Below are positions 1 to 6,259 of a stretch of DNA of 10,933 nucleotides, one piece after another. The notes under the pieces are model-generated. The model saw nothing but the letters and a program-made list of their open reading frames with translations. It did not search any database and was not told the origin of the DNA. Source of the DNA: Granulosicoccus sp964449565 (GTDB taxonomy: Bacteria; Pseudomonadota; Gammaproteobacteria; Granulosicoccales; Granulosicoccaceae); NCBI GenBank assembly GCA_964449565.1, contig CAYUZB010000119.1, positions 1 to 10,933 on the forward strand, written 5' to 3'. Position numbers and translations under genes: made by a program. Position 1 is the stretch's first letter; the number at the start of each line of letters is the position of its first letter.

Positions 1-283
1 GAAGAAAACATGCGGCATGCTGAAAGCACTCTCGACGCGCCGAACTAAAACGTGTTAGTCGCAATTTAAACTGTGGATAATCGAGACACGTGTTCTATGA
101 GCAACTGAGATCTTGATCGAACTGATAGGTCAGATGGTGTAGCACTACTGCCCTGAGTTACTTACGTGCATCGACTTCACTTATGTCTAGTAATCGACAG
201 TTTTAGCCACGTGGGCCCAATTCAACAGGCATTAAATTGACGCGGTGTCATTCGGTGCGTAACCTTTTCCCGATCAATTTTTT
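1..283. other. Left-edge stretch without a supported gene
   Basis: No convincing complete gene is visible here. One plus-strand frame is open from base 1 to a TAA at 46-48 (ending ...STLDAPN) and could be the last codons of a gene cut by the window edge. A second frame is open to a TAG at 56-58, so the assignment is not safe. A 6-bp inverted repeat (ACGTGT at 50-55, ACACGT at 86-91) flanks an AT-rich loop, but no T-run follows and it is not called a terminator. The rest shows no RNA-gene-like structure. Confidence 0.4.
237..265 (+). promoter_or_regulatory. Weak candidate promoter upstream of the nuclease-like gene
   Basis: TTGACG at 237-242 matches five of six bases of a sigma-70 -35 box. 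A 17-bp spacer then leads to TAACCT at 260-265, a poor -10 box. The position fits transcription of the following ORF, with a short leader if translation starts at TTG 284 or GTG 305. This rests on consensus matching alone and could be chance. Confidence 0.22.
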
Positions 284-1003
284 TTGCACACAGGTCGAAC
301 ATTTGTGGAAGAGCTGGCTTATCAATTTCTCTTGCAGTCGGGATACCCTCGTGCATCCCTTATCACTGATCTATCGATACTTCCGAAGCTGCCACAAATC
401 GAGGGCCACGGTTCCGCGCCGTCGATCGTCGTTGTTGACCCGAATAGCGCCGAGTGCCTTGCTGTCATCAAGGTCATTGCTGCGGATGACCCCGATGGAT
501 TTGATCAAAATGCTCTGACCACGGGGAAATTTGCCAATCAGATTGGTGGAGACGCCATTCAGGCTTTTGTGATTCGAGTCGATTTTACTGCGTCTGATGA
601 GTCACAGCAGGTGCAGTTTTTCCGAGTATGGCCCGGTGATCAGCGCTTGCAATTGACCGCAAAAACCTTTCCTGATCTCGAAACGCTTAAAATTTCGCAT
701 AGATTGTCCAGTTCAAGCGTCCAAACTAGCGATATTGGCGGTGCACGCCCTAGTACACGTGCTCATGGGCGCGCTGCAGTGTCCCGCCAAATAGGGCAGT
801 CTTCCAACGGACTGCTAATAGGCTTATACCTGCCAGCGGCCTTGTTGGGGTTCGTTTTGCTGGTCGACTGCATAGTCGATTTCATCACCGGTTCCGGATT
901 TATCTCCAGTGCACAGAGTGGTCTCGCCGTGGGCATCGCACTCTTATTGACCATTCCAGCCGCAATTCGATACTACAGTGTTGTCTCAAATCCTCCCAAT
1001 TGA
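284..1003 (+). CDS. Degenerate PD-(D/E)XK nuclease-like protein with two C-terminal membrane helices
   Basis: A 239-residue ORF. Residues ~5-135 read like the N-terminal domain of type I restriction HsdR and related PD-(D/E)XK proteins: an EELAYQFLLQSGYP-type first helix, a strand APSIVVVD (45-52), a strand CLAVIKV (58-64), then a KFANQIGG segment and VIRVDF/FRVWPG strands. In active relatives these strands carry a P-D...E-x-K signature. Here the positions appear to be S47, K63 and I65, so catalysis is probably lost (my alignment from memory). A polar linker (~138-175) leads to two hydrophobic stretches, ~177-200 and ~211-230, suggesting membrane anchoring with the nuclease-like domain in the cytoplasm. 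The start is uncertain: TTG at 284 has no Shine-Dalgarno sequence, GTG at 305 is an alternative, and an in-frame TAA at 260-262 limits the upstream end. It could be a sensor or ligand-binding domain. The role is unknown. Confidence 0.7.
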   Translation: MHTGRTFVEELAYQFLLQSGYPRASLITDLSILPKLPQIEGHGSAPSIVVVDPNSAECLAVIKVIAADDPDGFDQNALTTGKFANQIGGDAIQAFVIRVDFTASDESQQVQFFRVWPGDQRLQLTAKTFPDLETLKISHRLSSSSVQTSDIGGARPSTRAHGRAAVSRQIGQSSNGLLIGLYLPAALLGFVLLVDCIVDFITGSGFISSAQSGLAVGIALLLTIPAAIRYYSVVSNPPN

Positions 1004-1052
1004 CAGGCAGGGACACTTGCAGATCTGAGAATCTTCTGTCACCATTGAATTC

Positions 1053-1070
1053 AACATATAAAGATATGTT
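1053..1070. promoter_or_regulatory. Palindromic operator candidate (SahR box) at the sahR promoter
   Basis: AACATAT (1053-1059) and ATATGTT (1064-1070) form a perfect 7-bp inverted repeat around AAAG. It ends 8 bases before the regulator's ATG. TATAAA at 1057-1062 inside it could serve as a -10 box, so bound protein would block RNA polymerase. AT-rich palindromes of this kind are typical of ArsR-family operators, and SahR regulators are known to control their own and SAM-cycle genes. The inverted repeat is directly visible. Binding by the neighbouring protein is inferred. Confidence 0.62.
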
Positions 1071-1078
1071 TATATTTG

Positions 1079-2014
1079 ATGGAAACACTTCTTGCAGGTT
1101 TACGTGCAGCTGGAGAGCCGACTCGATTACGTTTGCTCGCTCTATGCGCACACGGCGAGCTTAGCGTCAGTGAGCTCACCCAAATTCTCGGCCAAAGTCA
1201 GCCGCGGGTTTCTCGTCATCTGAAATTGCTTGTCGAAGCAGGGTTGCTGGATCGATTTCGCGAAGGAGCCATGGTTTTCTACAGCATCGCCGAGCTTCAC
1301 GGTTCCGCCCATCTGGCGAGGACCCTGGTCGATTTGTTGCCCGAGGACAATGCCGAGCTCAATCGCGATTTGTCTCGGTTGGATCAAATACGCAAAAAGC
1401 GCGCAGAACTCGCGGCTAGTTACTTCAAGGAAAATGCGAGTCGCTGGCGGGAAATCCGCGCCCTGCATGTCCCGCAGGCCGAGGTTGAGGCGCGCATGCT
1501 TGAGTTGATTGGCGACGAACGCATCGATACCTTTTTGGATATAGGTACGGGCACCGGGCGAATTCTCGAACTTGTCGCTGATCAGATCGATCGCGGGATT
1601 GGTATCGACACCAGTCCTGAGATGTTGGCGATTGCCCGCGCACAGATAGAAAAAAACAAGTTCCGTCATGTGCAGTTCCGCAAGGGCGATATGTACAACA
1701 TGCCGTTTGACGATCAAAGCGTTGATCTGGCGTCCTTGCATCTGGTGTTGCACTATTGCCTCGACCCGTCACAAGTTATTGCCGAAGCTGCCCGTACCTT
1801 GCGGGGCAAGGGCCGGCTGATGATTGTGGACTTTGCGCAACACCAGGAAGAACAATTGCGTATTGAACACAAGCATCAACGTCTTGGATTTAGCGATAGC
1901 GAAATTCGAAAGTCGTTTGTAGATGCCGGTATGAAGCCCGGCAAAACTGTCACGCTGGCCGGTGATCCCTTAACGGTCAAGATTTGGCACGCCCAGCAAC
2001 CATTACTCCACTAA
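1079..2014 (+). CDS. sahR: ArsR-family regulator fused to SAM-dependent methyltransferase (SahR type)
   Basis: A 311-residue protein. Residues 1-75 form an ArsR winged helix-turn-helix: GEPTRLRLLALC, then ELSVSELTQIL, then the recognition-helix region SQPRVSRHLKLLVEAGLL at 40-57. The segment matching the metal-binding ELCVCDL helix has serines instead of cysteines, so metal sensing is unlikely. Residues ~120-300 form a class I methyltransferase: motif I FLDIGTGTG (152-160), the acidic residue after the next strand (IGID, 174-177), and KGDMYNMPF with DLASLHLVLHY (202-225). In Proteobacteria this fusion followed by metF is the hallmark of SahR, a repressor that responds to S-adenosylhomocysteine and controls ahcY, metF and methionine synthase genes. 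The methyltransferase fold probably acts as the SAH/SAM sensor. ATG 1079 is preferred over the overlapping TTG at 1076. No clear Shine-Dalgarno sequence is seen. metF follows after 17 bp, so the two are probably co-transcribed. Confidence 0.85.
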   Translation: METLLAGLRAAGEPTRLRLLALCAHGELSVSELTQILGQSQPRVSRHLKLLVEAGLLDRFREGAMVFYSIAELHGSAHLARTLVDLLPEDNAELNRDLSRLDQIRKKRAELAASYFKENASRWREIRALHVPQAEVEARMLELIGDERIDTFLDIGTGTGRILELVADQIDRGIGIDTSPEMLAIARAQIEKNKFRHVQFRKGDMYNMPFDDQSVDLASLHLVLHYCLDPSQVIAEAARTLRGKGRLMIVDFAQHQEEQLRIEHKHQRLGFSDSEIRKSFVDAGMKPGKTVTLAGDPLTVKIWHAQQPLLH

Positions 2015-2031
2015 ATTTAAATCACGAAATC

Positions 2032-2895
2032 ATGACTACTCCGCGCCTGTCATTTGAATTCTTTCCGCCGCGAAACGCGCAGCAAGCTCGCCGCTTCTGG
2101 TACACACTCGGTAGTTTGCAAACTCTGGATCCGGAGTTCGTATCGATCACCTGGGGGGCGTTGGGTAGCGACAGCGATGCCAGTATCGATATTTTAAGAT
2201 CGTTGTCGCAGGATTCGAACGTGCCGATTGCCGCCCACATGACCTGCGCTGGACAAAGCGAGGACGATTGCAACGCGATGCTCGATCGACTGACAACGAT
2301 GGGAATCAATCGGCTTGTGGCCTTGCGTGGTGACCTTGTACAAGGAGAGACAAGCGCTGAACCCGATCCTGCGGCTTTTACACACGCCTCCGAACTGGTA
2401 GAACTGGCGGCACGGCGCAATCAATTTACCATCAGTGTTGGGGCATACCCCGAATCTCACCCGGAATCAACTTCGACCGAAGAGGATCTTCGCTGGCTCA
2501 AGCACAAGTTTGATCAGGGGGCAGACAATGCCATTACACAATTTTTCTTTGAAGCGGACACGTTTCTGCGTTATCGAGATGCAGCGGCGAAACTCGGTCT
2601 GGGTGACAAGATCGTACCGGGCATACTGCCGATCCACAATATCGACAAAGTCGTTGCCTTCAGTGGACGTTGTCAAGCAAATGTACCGCCGGCACTGATT
2701 GAGCGATTCCAAGCAGCGCGAACAGATGATTCACGTCTGCAGCTAGCAATCGATCAGTGCGTCGCTTTGTGTCATGACCTTGAGTCCGAGGGAGTAGACG
2801 AATTCCACCTGTATACCTTGAATCAGGCAACGTTAAGTTTGGCTATAGGATCGGAATTGCTCGGCAGGCCATTACCGGCCATGGTCGCCGCCTGA
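2032..2895 (+). CDS. metF: 5,10-methylenetetrahydrofolate reductase
   Basis: A 287-residue cytoplasmic flavoenzyme that reduces 5,10-methylene-THF to 5-methyl-THF, the methyl donor for methionine synthase. Family signatures are intact: SFEFFPPR at 7-14 with the catalytic glutamate at residue 9, HMTCAG at 69-74, ALRGD at 97-101 with the conserved aspartate, ITQFFF at 168-173 with the folate-contacting glutamine, GILPI at 197-201, and FHLYTLNQ near the C-terminus. The length is close to the usual ~290-300 residues of bacterial MetF. ATG 2032 is chosen because it gives the standard short N-terminus; a longer reading from TTG 1984 would overlap the regulator. The ribosome site is weak. The position directly after sahR implies control by SAH level through the shared upstream operator. 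Confidence 0.95.
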   Translation: MTTPRLSFEFFPPRNAQQARRFWYTLGSLQTLDPEFVSITWGALGSDSDASIDILRSLSQDSNVPIAAHMTCAGQSEDDCNAMLDRLTTMGINRLVALRGDLVQGETSAEPDPAAFTHASELVELAARRNQFTISVGAYPESHPESTSTEEDLRWLKHKFDQGADNAITQFFFEADTFLRYRDAAAKLGLGDKIVPGILPIHNIDKVVAFSGRCQANVPPALIERFQAARTDDSRLQLAIDQCVALCHDLESEGVDEFHLYTLNQATLSLAIGSELLGRPLPAMVAA

Positions 2896-2951
2896 ATTTG
2901 ACAGGAGCGGTCTTAAAGGCGACACCGAGCGCCGCAATTGATGTAACGCCG

Positions 2952-2957
2952 TATAAT
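2952..2957 (+). promoter_or_regulatory. Candidate -10 box for rimO
   Basis: A perfect TATAAT lies in the 105-bp gap between metF and rimO, 43 bases before the rimO ATG. No good -35 box sits at 16-18 bp upstream; TTGACA at 2898-2903 is too far away. rimO may have its own promoter here or be read through from metF. Confidence 0.33.
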
Positions 2958-3000
2958 GCTTGGCTTGTGTCTCAGACGCCTATTTCACACTGGTTCCCCA

Positions 3001-4344
3001 ATGTCTTCATCCCCAAAAGTCGGCTTTGTCAGCCTCGGCTGTCCGAAAGCACTCGTCGACTCAGAGCGGATACTCACCCAGCTCCGTACTGATGGTTACG
3101 ATGTCGTACCTGACTACGATTCCGCTGATCTCGTGGTCGTCAATACTTGTGGTTTCATCGATAGTGCAGTTGCCGAATCCATGGACGCTATCGGTGAGGC
3201 GATAAACGAGAACGGTAAGGTTATTGTCACGGGTTGTCTCGGTGTCAAACCTGCGGATATACAGCAGCAGTATCCCAATGTGCTGGCCGTTACCGGGCCG
3301 CAAGCCTATGAAGAAGTGGTCGCTGCCGTGCACGATCATCTACCGAACACGGTTGCCCATGATCCTTTTATCGAGTTGGTGCCGCCACAGGGCATCAAAC
3401 TGACACCGCGTCATTACGCCTATCTAAAAATTTCGGAAGGGTGTAATCACAAATGCAGCTTTTGCATCATCCCATCCATGCGCGGTCGCTTGGTCAGTAG
3501 AGATATAGGCGATGTCATGCAAGAGGCAGAAAGATTAAAAGCGGCCGGTGTTCGCGAGCTTCTCGTTATATCGCAAGATACGAGTGCCTATGGCGTCGAC
3601 CTAAAATACAAAACGGCTTTCTGGAACGGTCGTCCCATAAAGACGCGGTTCAAGGAGCTCTGTGAAGCATTGAGCGAACTGGGTATCTGGGTGCGTTTGC
3701 ATTACGTATACCCGTATCCGCATGTCGATGACATCATCCCGTTGATGGCGGACGGCAAGCTTTTGCCTTATCTTGATATTCCGTTTCAACATGGTAGTCA
3801 GAAAATACTAAAAGCCATGAAACGGCCAGCGGCGGCGGAAAATACATTGAAACGTATCGCCGAATGGCGGAATACCTGCCCGGAAATCACCTTGCGAAGT
3901 ACCTTCATCGTGGGGTTCCCAGGTGAGACTGACGAAGACTTCCAGGAACTCCTTGATTGGCTTGAAGAGGCACAGCTCGACCGGGTTGGTTGCTTCGAGT
4001 ATTCACCGGTTGATGGCGCAACGGCCAACGAACTCGCTAATCCTGTACCCGATGAAATCAAGCAGATGCGGCATCAGGCTTTTATGCAAACGCAAGCAAA
4101 AATCAGTGCGTCAAAGCTGCAGAAACAAGTCGGTTCACGGCAAGTTGTTCTTATCGATCAAACCGAATTGCTTGACGAGGATGACAAGGAGTTTGCCATT
4201 GGCCGAACCGCCGGCAATGCTCCCGAAATCGACGGTGTCGTGCATATCGAAAACGACGGGTACGAAATTGCCGCAGGGGACTTTATCGAGGTGGATATCA
4301 CAGCTGCCGAAGATCACGACTTGATTGGGCGTATTGTCGCTTGA
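3001..4344 (+). CDS. rimO: Ribosomal protein S12 methylthiotransferase RimO
   Basis: A 447-residue radical-SAM enzyme that adds a methylthio group to the conserved aspartate of ribosomal protein S12. The N-terminal methylthiotransferase domain has its three cluster cysteines in SLGCPKALVDSE (Cys14), VVNTCGF (Cys50) and VTGCLG (Cys79). The radical-SAM core has CNHKCSFC at 148-155 (C-x3-C-x2-C), then IPSMRG, LDIPFQHGS (258-266) and FIVGFPGETDEDF (302-314). The last ~70 residues form the TRAM RNA-binding domain. SLGCPKALVDSE and IPSMRGR favour RimO over the tRNA enzyme MiaB. The length matches E. coli RimO (~440). ATG 3001 gives the normal N-terminus; an in-frame upstream ATG at 2956 would add 15 atypical residues and overlap the TATAAT box. 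No strong Shine-Dalgarno sequence is seen. The gene converges with the membrane protein gene, 24 bp apart. Confidence 0.96.
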   Translation: MSSSPKVGFVSLGCPKALVDSERILTQLRTDGYDVVPDYDSADLVVVNTCGFIDSAVAESMDAIGEAINENGKVIVTGCLGVKPADIQQQYPNVLAVTGPQAYEEVVAAVHDHLPNTVAHDPFIELVPPQGIKLTPRHYAYLKISEGCNHKCSFCIIPSMRGRLVSRDIGDVMQEAERLKAAGVRELLVISQDTSAYGVDLKYKTAFWNGRPIKTRFKELCEALSELGIWVRLHYVYPYPHVDDIIPLMADGKLLPYLDIPFQHGSQKILKAMKRPAAAENTLKRIAEWRNTCPEITLRSTFIVGFPGETDEDFQELLDWLEEAQLDRVGCFEYSPVDGATANELANPVPDEIKQMRHQAFMQTQAKISASKLQKQVGSRQVVLIDQTELLDEDDKEFAIGRTAGNAPEIDGVVHIENDGYEIAAGDFIEVDITAAEDHDLIGRIVA

Positions 4345-4368
4345 GAGTTGCTTCGGTATCGGCAATGT

Positions 4369-4779
4369 TTAGCTGCCGCCGACGGCGAAATCACGCTTGG
4401 CTGTCGATATGGTGACAGTAAATCCCATGACAACATCCATCAGGGACGCGATTGTCATTATCAGAAAGGTGGTATTGCCTAATCTTGGAACCACTAGAAA
4501 TTCGATCAGGAATGCAACGAATACCAGCAGAGAGAAGAAATGGTCGATGATTGAAATTACTGATGTGCGTGTCGCCTTGAAGGTTTCTATATAAAGAAAC
4601 ATGACACTGGCGAGAATAAAGGCGTCGCTAATGGTAATAATCAACAAGCGCCCTGACGGCAGGAGAAATTCAACCAGTATTATATTGATAACTGGCTCAT
4701 CCAATGGGCCTGTTAACATGATCGCGTTTGCAGCTATCAATACGTACAAGAACAGCGGGATAGAAAAAATCCAGCGCAT
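4369..4779 (-). CDS. Small four-helix membrane protein of unknown function
   Basis: A 136-residue, strongly hydrophobic protein. I see four likely membrane segments at about residues 2-22, 45-65, 75-98 and 103-124. Charged residues sit in the loops (FKATRTS between helices 2 and 3) and a short polar tail ends KRDFAVGGS. No signal peptide, enzyme motif or known family is recognised. The start is well supported: ATG at 4777-4779 is preceded by AGGTG with a 7-base spacer, right at the edge of the assembly gap (4788-4791 and beyond). Its promoter and any upstream partner therefore lie in unsequenced DNA. It runs towards rimO and ends 24 bp from it, with no obvious hairpin terminator between them. 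Several acidic residues within or near the helices (D52, E65, D79, E93, D115) could matter for ion or redox chemistry, but that is speculation. Confidence 0.75.
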   Translation of the reverse strand: MRWIFSIPLFLYVLIAANAIMLTGPLDEPVINIILVEFLLPSGRLLIITISDAFILASVMFLYIETFKATRTSVISIIDHFFSLLVFVAFLIEFLVVPRLGNTTFLIMTIASLMDVVMGFTVTISTAKRDFAVGGS

Positions 4780-4791
4780 GCAGGCGCACCT

Positions 4792-4891
4792 NNNNNNNNN
4801 NNNNNNNNNNNNNNNNNNNNNNNNNNNNNNNNNNNNNNNNNNNNNNNNNNNNNNNNNNNNNNNNNNNNNNNNNNNNNNNNNNNNNNNNNNN
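4792..4891. other. Assembly gap (100 Ns)
   Basis: An uninterrupted run of exactly 100 undetermined bases. This length is the usual placeholder for a scaffold join of unknown size, so the real distance between flanking genes may be much larger or smaller. It removes the promoter regions of the two flanking, divergently oriented genes. Confidence 0.98.
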
Positions 4892-4895
4892 TTTA

Positions 4896-5261
4896 ATGGC
4901 GATCAATTACGCATCCTGGCCACTCGATAAACTCAATAAGGAGAAAGATAAGATCGAGAAGGTCATCAAGAGCAAGCAGGTTCGGGAAAAAAAGGCAGTC
5001 ATGGCCAAAATGGCTGCTGTGGCAAAAAGCAGTGGTTTTGATTTTCAGGAGCTGATTAACGAAGGCGCGGTTAAAAAAAGCGCCGCCTCCAAAAACAAGC
5101 CGGCCAAAAAGAAAAAGGTCGGTGCGAGGCGTGGTCCCGTGGCGCCTAAATACCAGAACCCCGATGACAAGAGCCAGCAATGGACCGGCCGGGGTCGTCA
5201 GCCGCGTTGGGTGCAGGCTCAGCTGAAAAACGGCCGTAGTTTGCAGGATATGACAATCTAA
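4896..5261 (+). CDS. H-NS-family nucleoid-associated DNA-binding protein
   Basis: A 121-residue basic protein with H-NS architecture. The N-terminal part (~8-58) is rich in Lys/Glu and probably helical or coiled-coil, for oligomerisation. A lysine-rich linker spans ~59-80 (NKPAKKKK). The C-terminal DNA-binding domain carries KYQNPDDKSQQWTGRGRQPRW at 85-105, whose TGRGRQP loop matches the AT-hook-like minor-groove motif of H-NS relatives. Family members bind AT-rich DNA and silence transferred or surface-polysaccharide genes. The ATG at 4896 lies four bases after the gap, so the ribosome site is not visible and a longer N-terminus cannot be excluded, though MAINYAS is a plausible start. It ends 10 bp from the convergent VanZ gene. 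The specific subgroup (BpH3- or Bv3F-like versus others) is not resolved. Confidence 0.9.
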   Translation: MAINYASWPLDKLNKEKDKIEKVIKSKQVREKKAVMAKMAAVAKSSGFDFQELINEGAVKKSAASKNKPAKKKKVGARRGPVAPKYQNPDDKSQQWTGRGRQPRWVQAQLKNGRSLQDMTI

Positions 5262-5271
5262 CGAAGCATCA

Positions 5272-6249
5272 TCAGTGTACCCGGATGTTATCCAGGTACA
5301 GCGAGTCTCCCTTGTAGTCCGTGGTCATGAAGAACACGAGTCTGTTGATGTTTGACATGTCCATTGTGCGGCCCTCATTCGGTGGCTCGCCCAATGTAAG
5401 CACTTCGTCAATTGCAAAAGTAATTGCACTCGCTCCCGGTGCCAAAGGAAAGACTCGATTGAATCTGTCGCGATACTGATTGTTATGGTGTGTGTCATTT
5501 ATTCGCAGGTTCAGTTCGACCGTGTGATCTCCCGGGTTGAAAACATCGAATTTAAAGTAGGACAAGGATCGCCAGTCTGACTCGAAGTCGAACAGGGAGA
5601 AGCCGCTGTAGGGCGTTGAGTCTTTCACAATACGGATGACTTCAGATCGATTGTCTACCCAGTTTGTAGGTGCGCTCACTCGTTTGATGTTGTTTATGCC
5701 ATTGGTCCTGACAAATGCCAGTGATCTAGGATGTTCGAAATCCGCCAACATGGGCCACACCGGTTTTGTCGTGGACAGATACCAAACCCACAGTACCTGG
5801 CTGACACCCAGTAGAGTCAGTGCCAGTAGTGCGAAGCTAAACATGAATCGCGTTGCATGGGTAATCATGGACGGTCGATACAGAAGAAAAGCGATATGGC
5901 CAATCGCAATGCCAAGAAAATCTCGCAATATGTCTTGTGTGCTGTAACTGCGTCCTGTGGATGGCTGTATGAGTTCAGTCAGAAACGCAAGTGCACCCAA
6001 CAGCAAAGTTGTACCCAGCAGTACAGCTAAAAGTGGCGGCCCGCTATTGCTATACCGATTGAGTATATATGGCGCTCGAGCGATATACCGGTCAAGCGCG
6101 AAAGCAAATACCGCGAAAGCCAATGTGTGCAGCGCATTCTGAATCGCAATGCCCAACAAGGATCGGCCGGGCAAGGGGATCAGAAACGCCAGGACGATTA
6201 GTGCGCCAATGAGGGTGATGCCAACGACACGTAGCACGCGAGAATTCAC
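5272..6249 (-). CDS. VanZ-family membrane protein with C-terminal beta-sandwich (CBM-like) domain
   Basis: A 325-residue protein if read from GTG 6249. The N-terminal half is VanZ-like, with membrane helices near residues 9-26, 31-52, 72-93, 109-124 and 134-158 and the family motifs NALHTLAFAVFAFALDR (38-54) and LTELIQPSTGRSYSTQDILRDFLGIAIG (~90-117). After the last helix, a ~160-residue region (DFEHPRSLAFVR... to SLYLDNIRVH) has alternating strands and the DSLYLDNIRV ending typical of galactose-binding/CBM-like jelly rolls, probably periplasmic. VanZ itself is linked to teicoplanin resistance, but its biochemical role is unsettled. GTG 6249 starts 10 bases after the beta-helix stop codon and gives a normal VanZ N-terminus. 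ATG 6306 (preceded by GGTGG) would add 19 residues and overlap the upstream gene by 47 bp. Probably co-transcribed with the beta-helix gene. Confidence 0.83.
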   Translation of the reverse strand: MNSRVLRVVGITLIGALIVLAFLIPLPGRSLLGIAIQNALHTLAFAVFAFALDRYIARAPYILNRYSNSGPPLLAVLLGTTLLLGALAFLTELIQPSTGRSYSTQDILRDFLGIAIGHIAFLLYRPSMITHATRFMFSFALLALTLLGVSQVLWVWYLSTTKPVWPMLADFEHPRSLAFVRTNGINNIKRVSAPTNWVDNRSEVIRIVKDSTPYSGFSLFDFESDWRSLSYFKFDVFNPGDHTVELNLRINDTHHNNQYRDRFNRVFPLAPGASAITFAIDEVLTLGEPPNEGRTMDMSNINRLVFFMTTDYKGDSLYLDNIRVH

Positions 6250-6259
6250 AAGGTTGAAT

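Noticed and set aside
237..518. 93-codon plus-strand frame overlapping the nuclease-like gene
   Set aside because: It overlaps in another frame a longer ORF with coherent fold and membrane features; its own translation is rich in Arg/Ser with no pattern.
1000..1005. TTGACA at the end of the nuclease-like gene as the sahR -35 box
   Set aside because: No acceptable -10 box occurs 16-18 bp downstream, and the AT-rich -10 candidate inside the palindrome is more than 50 bp away.
1004..1078. SAM or SAH riboswitch upstream of sahR/metF
   Set aside because: The 75-base intergenic region is AT-rich, with no set of paired stems of the needed length, and the palindrome better fits a protein operator.
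1142..1753. Long minus-strand open frame (203 codons) opposite the ArsR-methyltransferase gene
   Set aside because: It lies entirely antisense to a clearly recognised protein with strong family motifs, and its translation shows no domain-like pattern.
2898..2903. TTGACA after metF as a -35 box for rimO
   Set aside because: The perfect TATAAT is 48 bp downstream and the bases at normal spacing do not resemble a -10 box.
4345..4400. Possible bidirectional terminator between rimO and the membrane protein gene
   Set aside because: The only small GC stem (GCCG...CGGC near 4377-4388) lies inside the membrane protein gene and has no T-run on either side.
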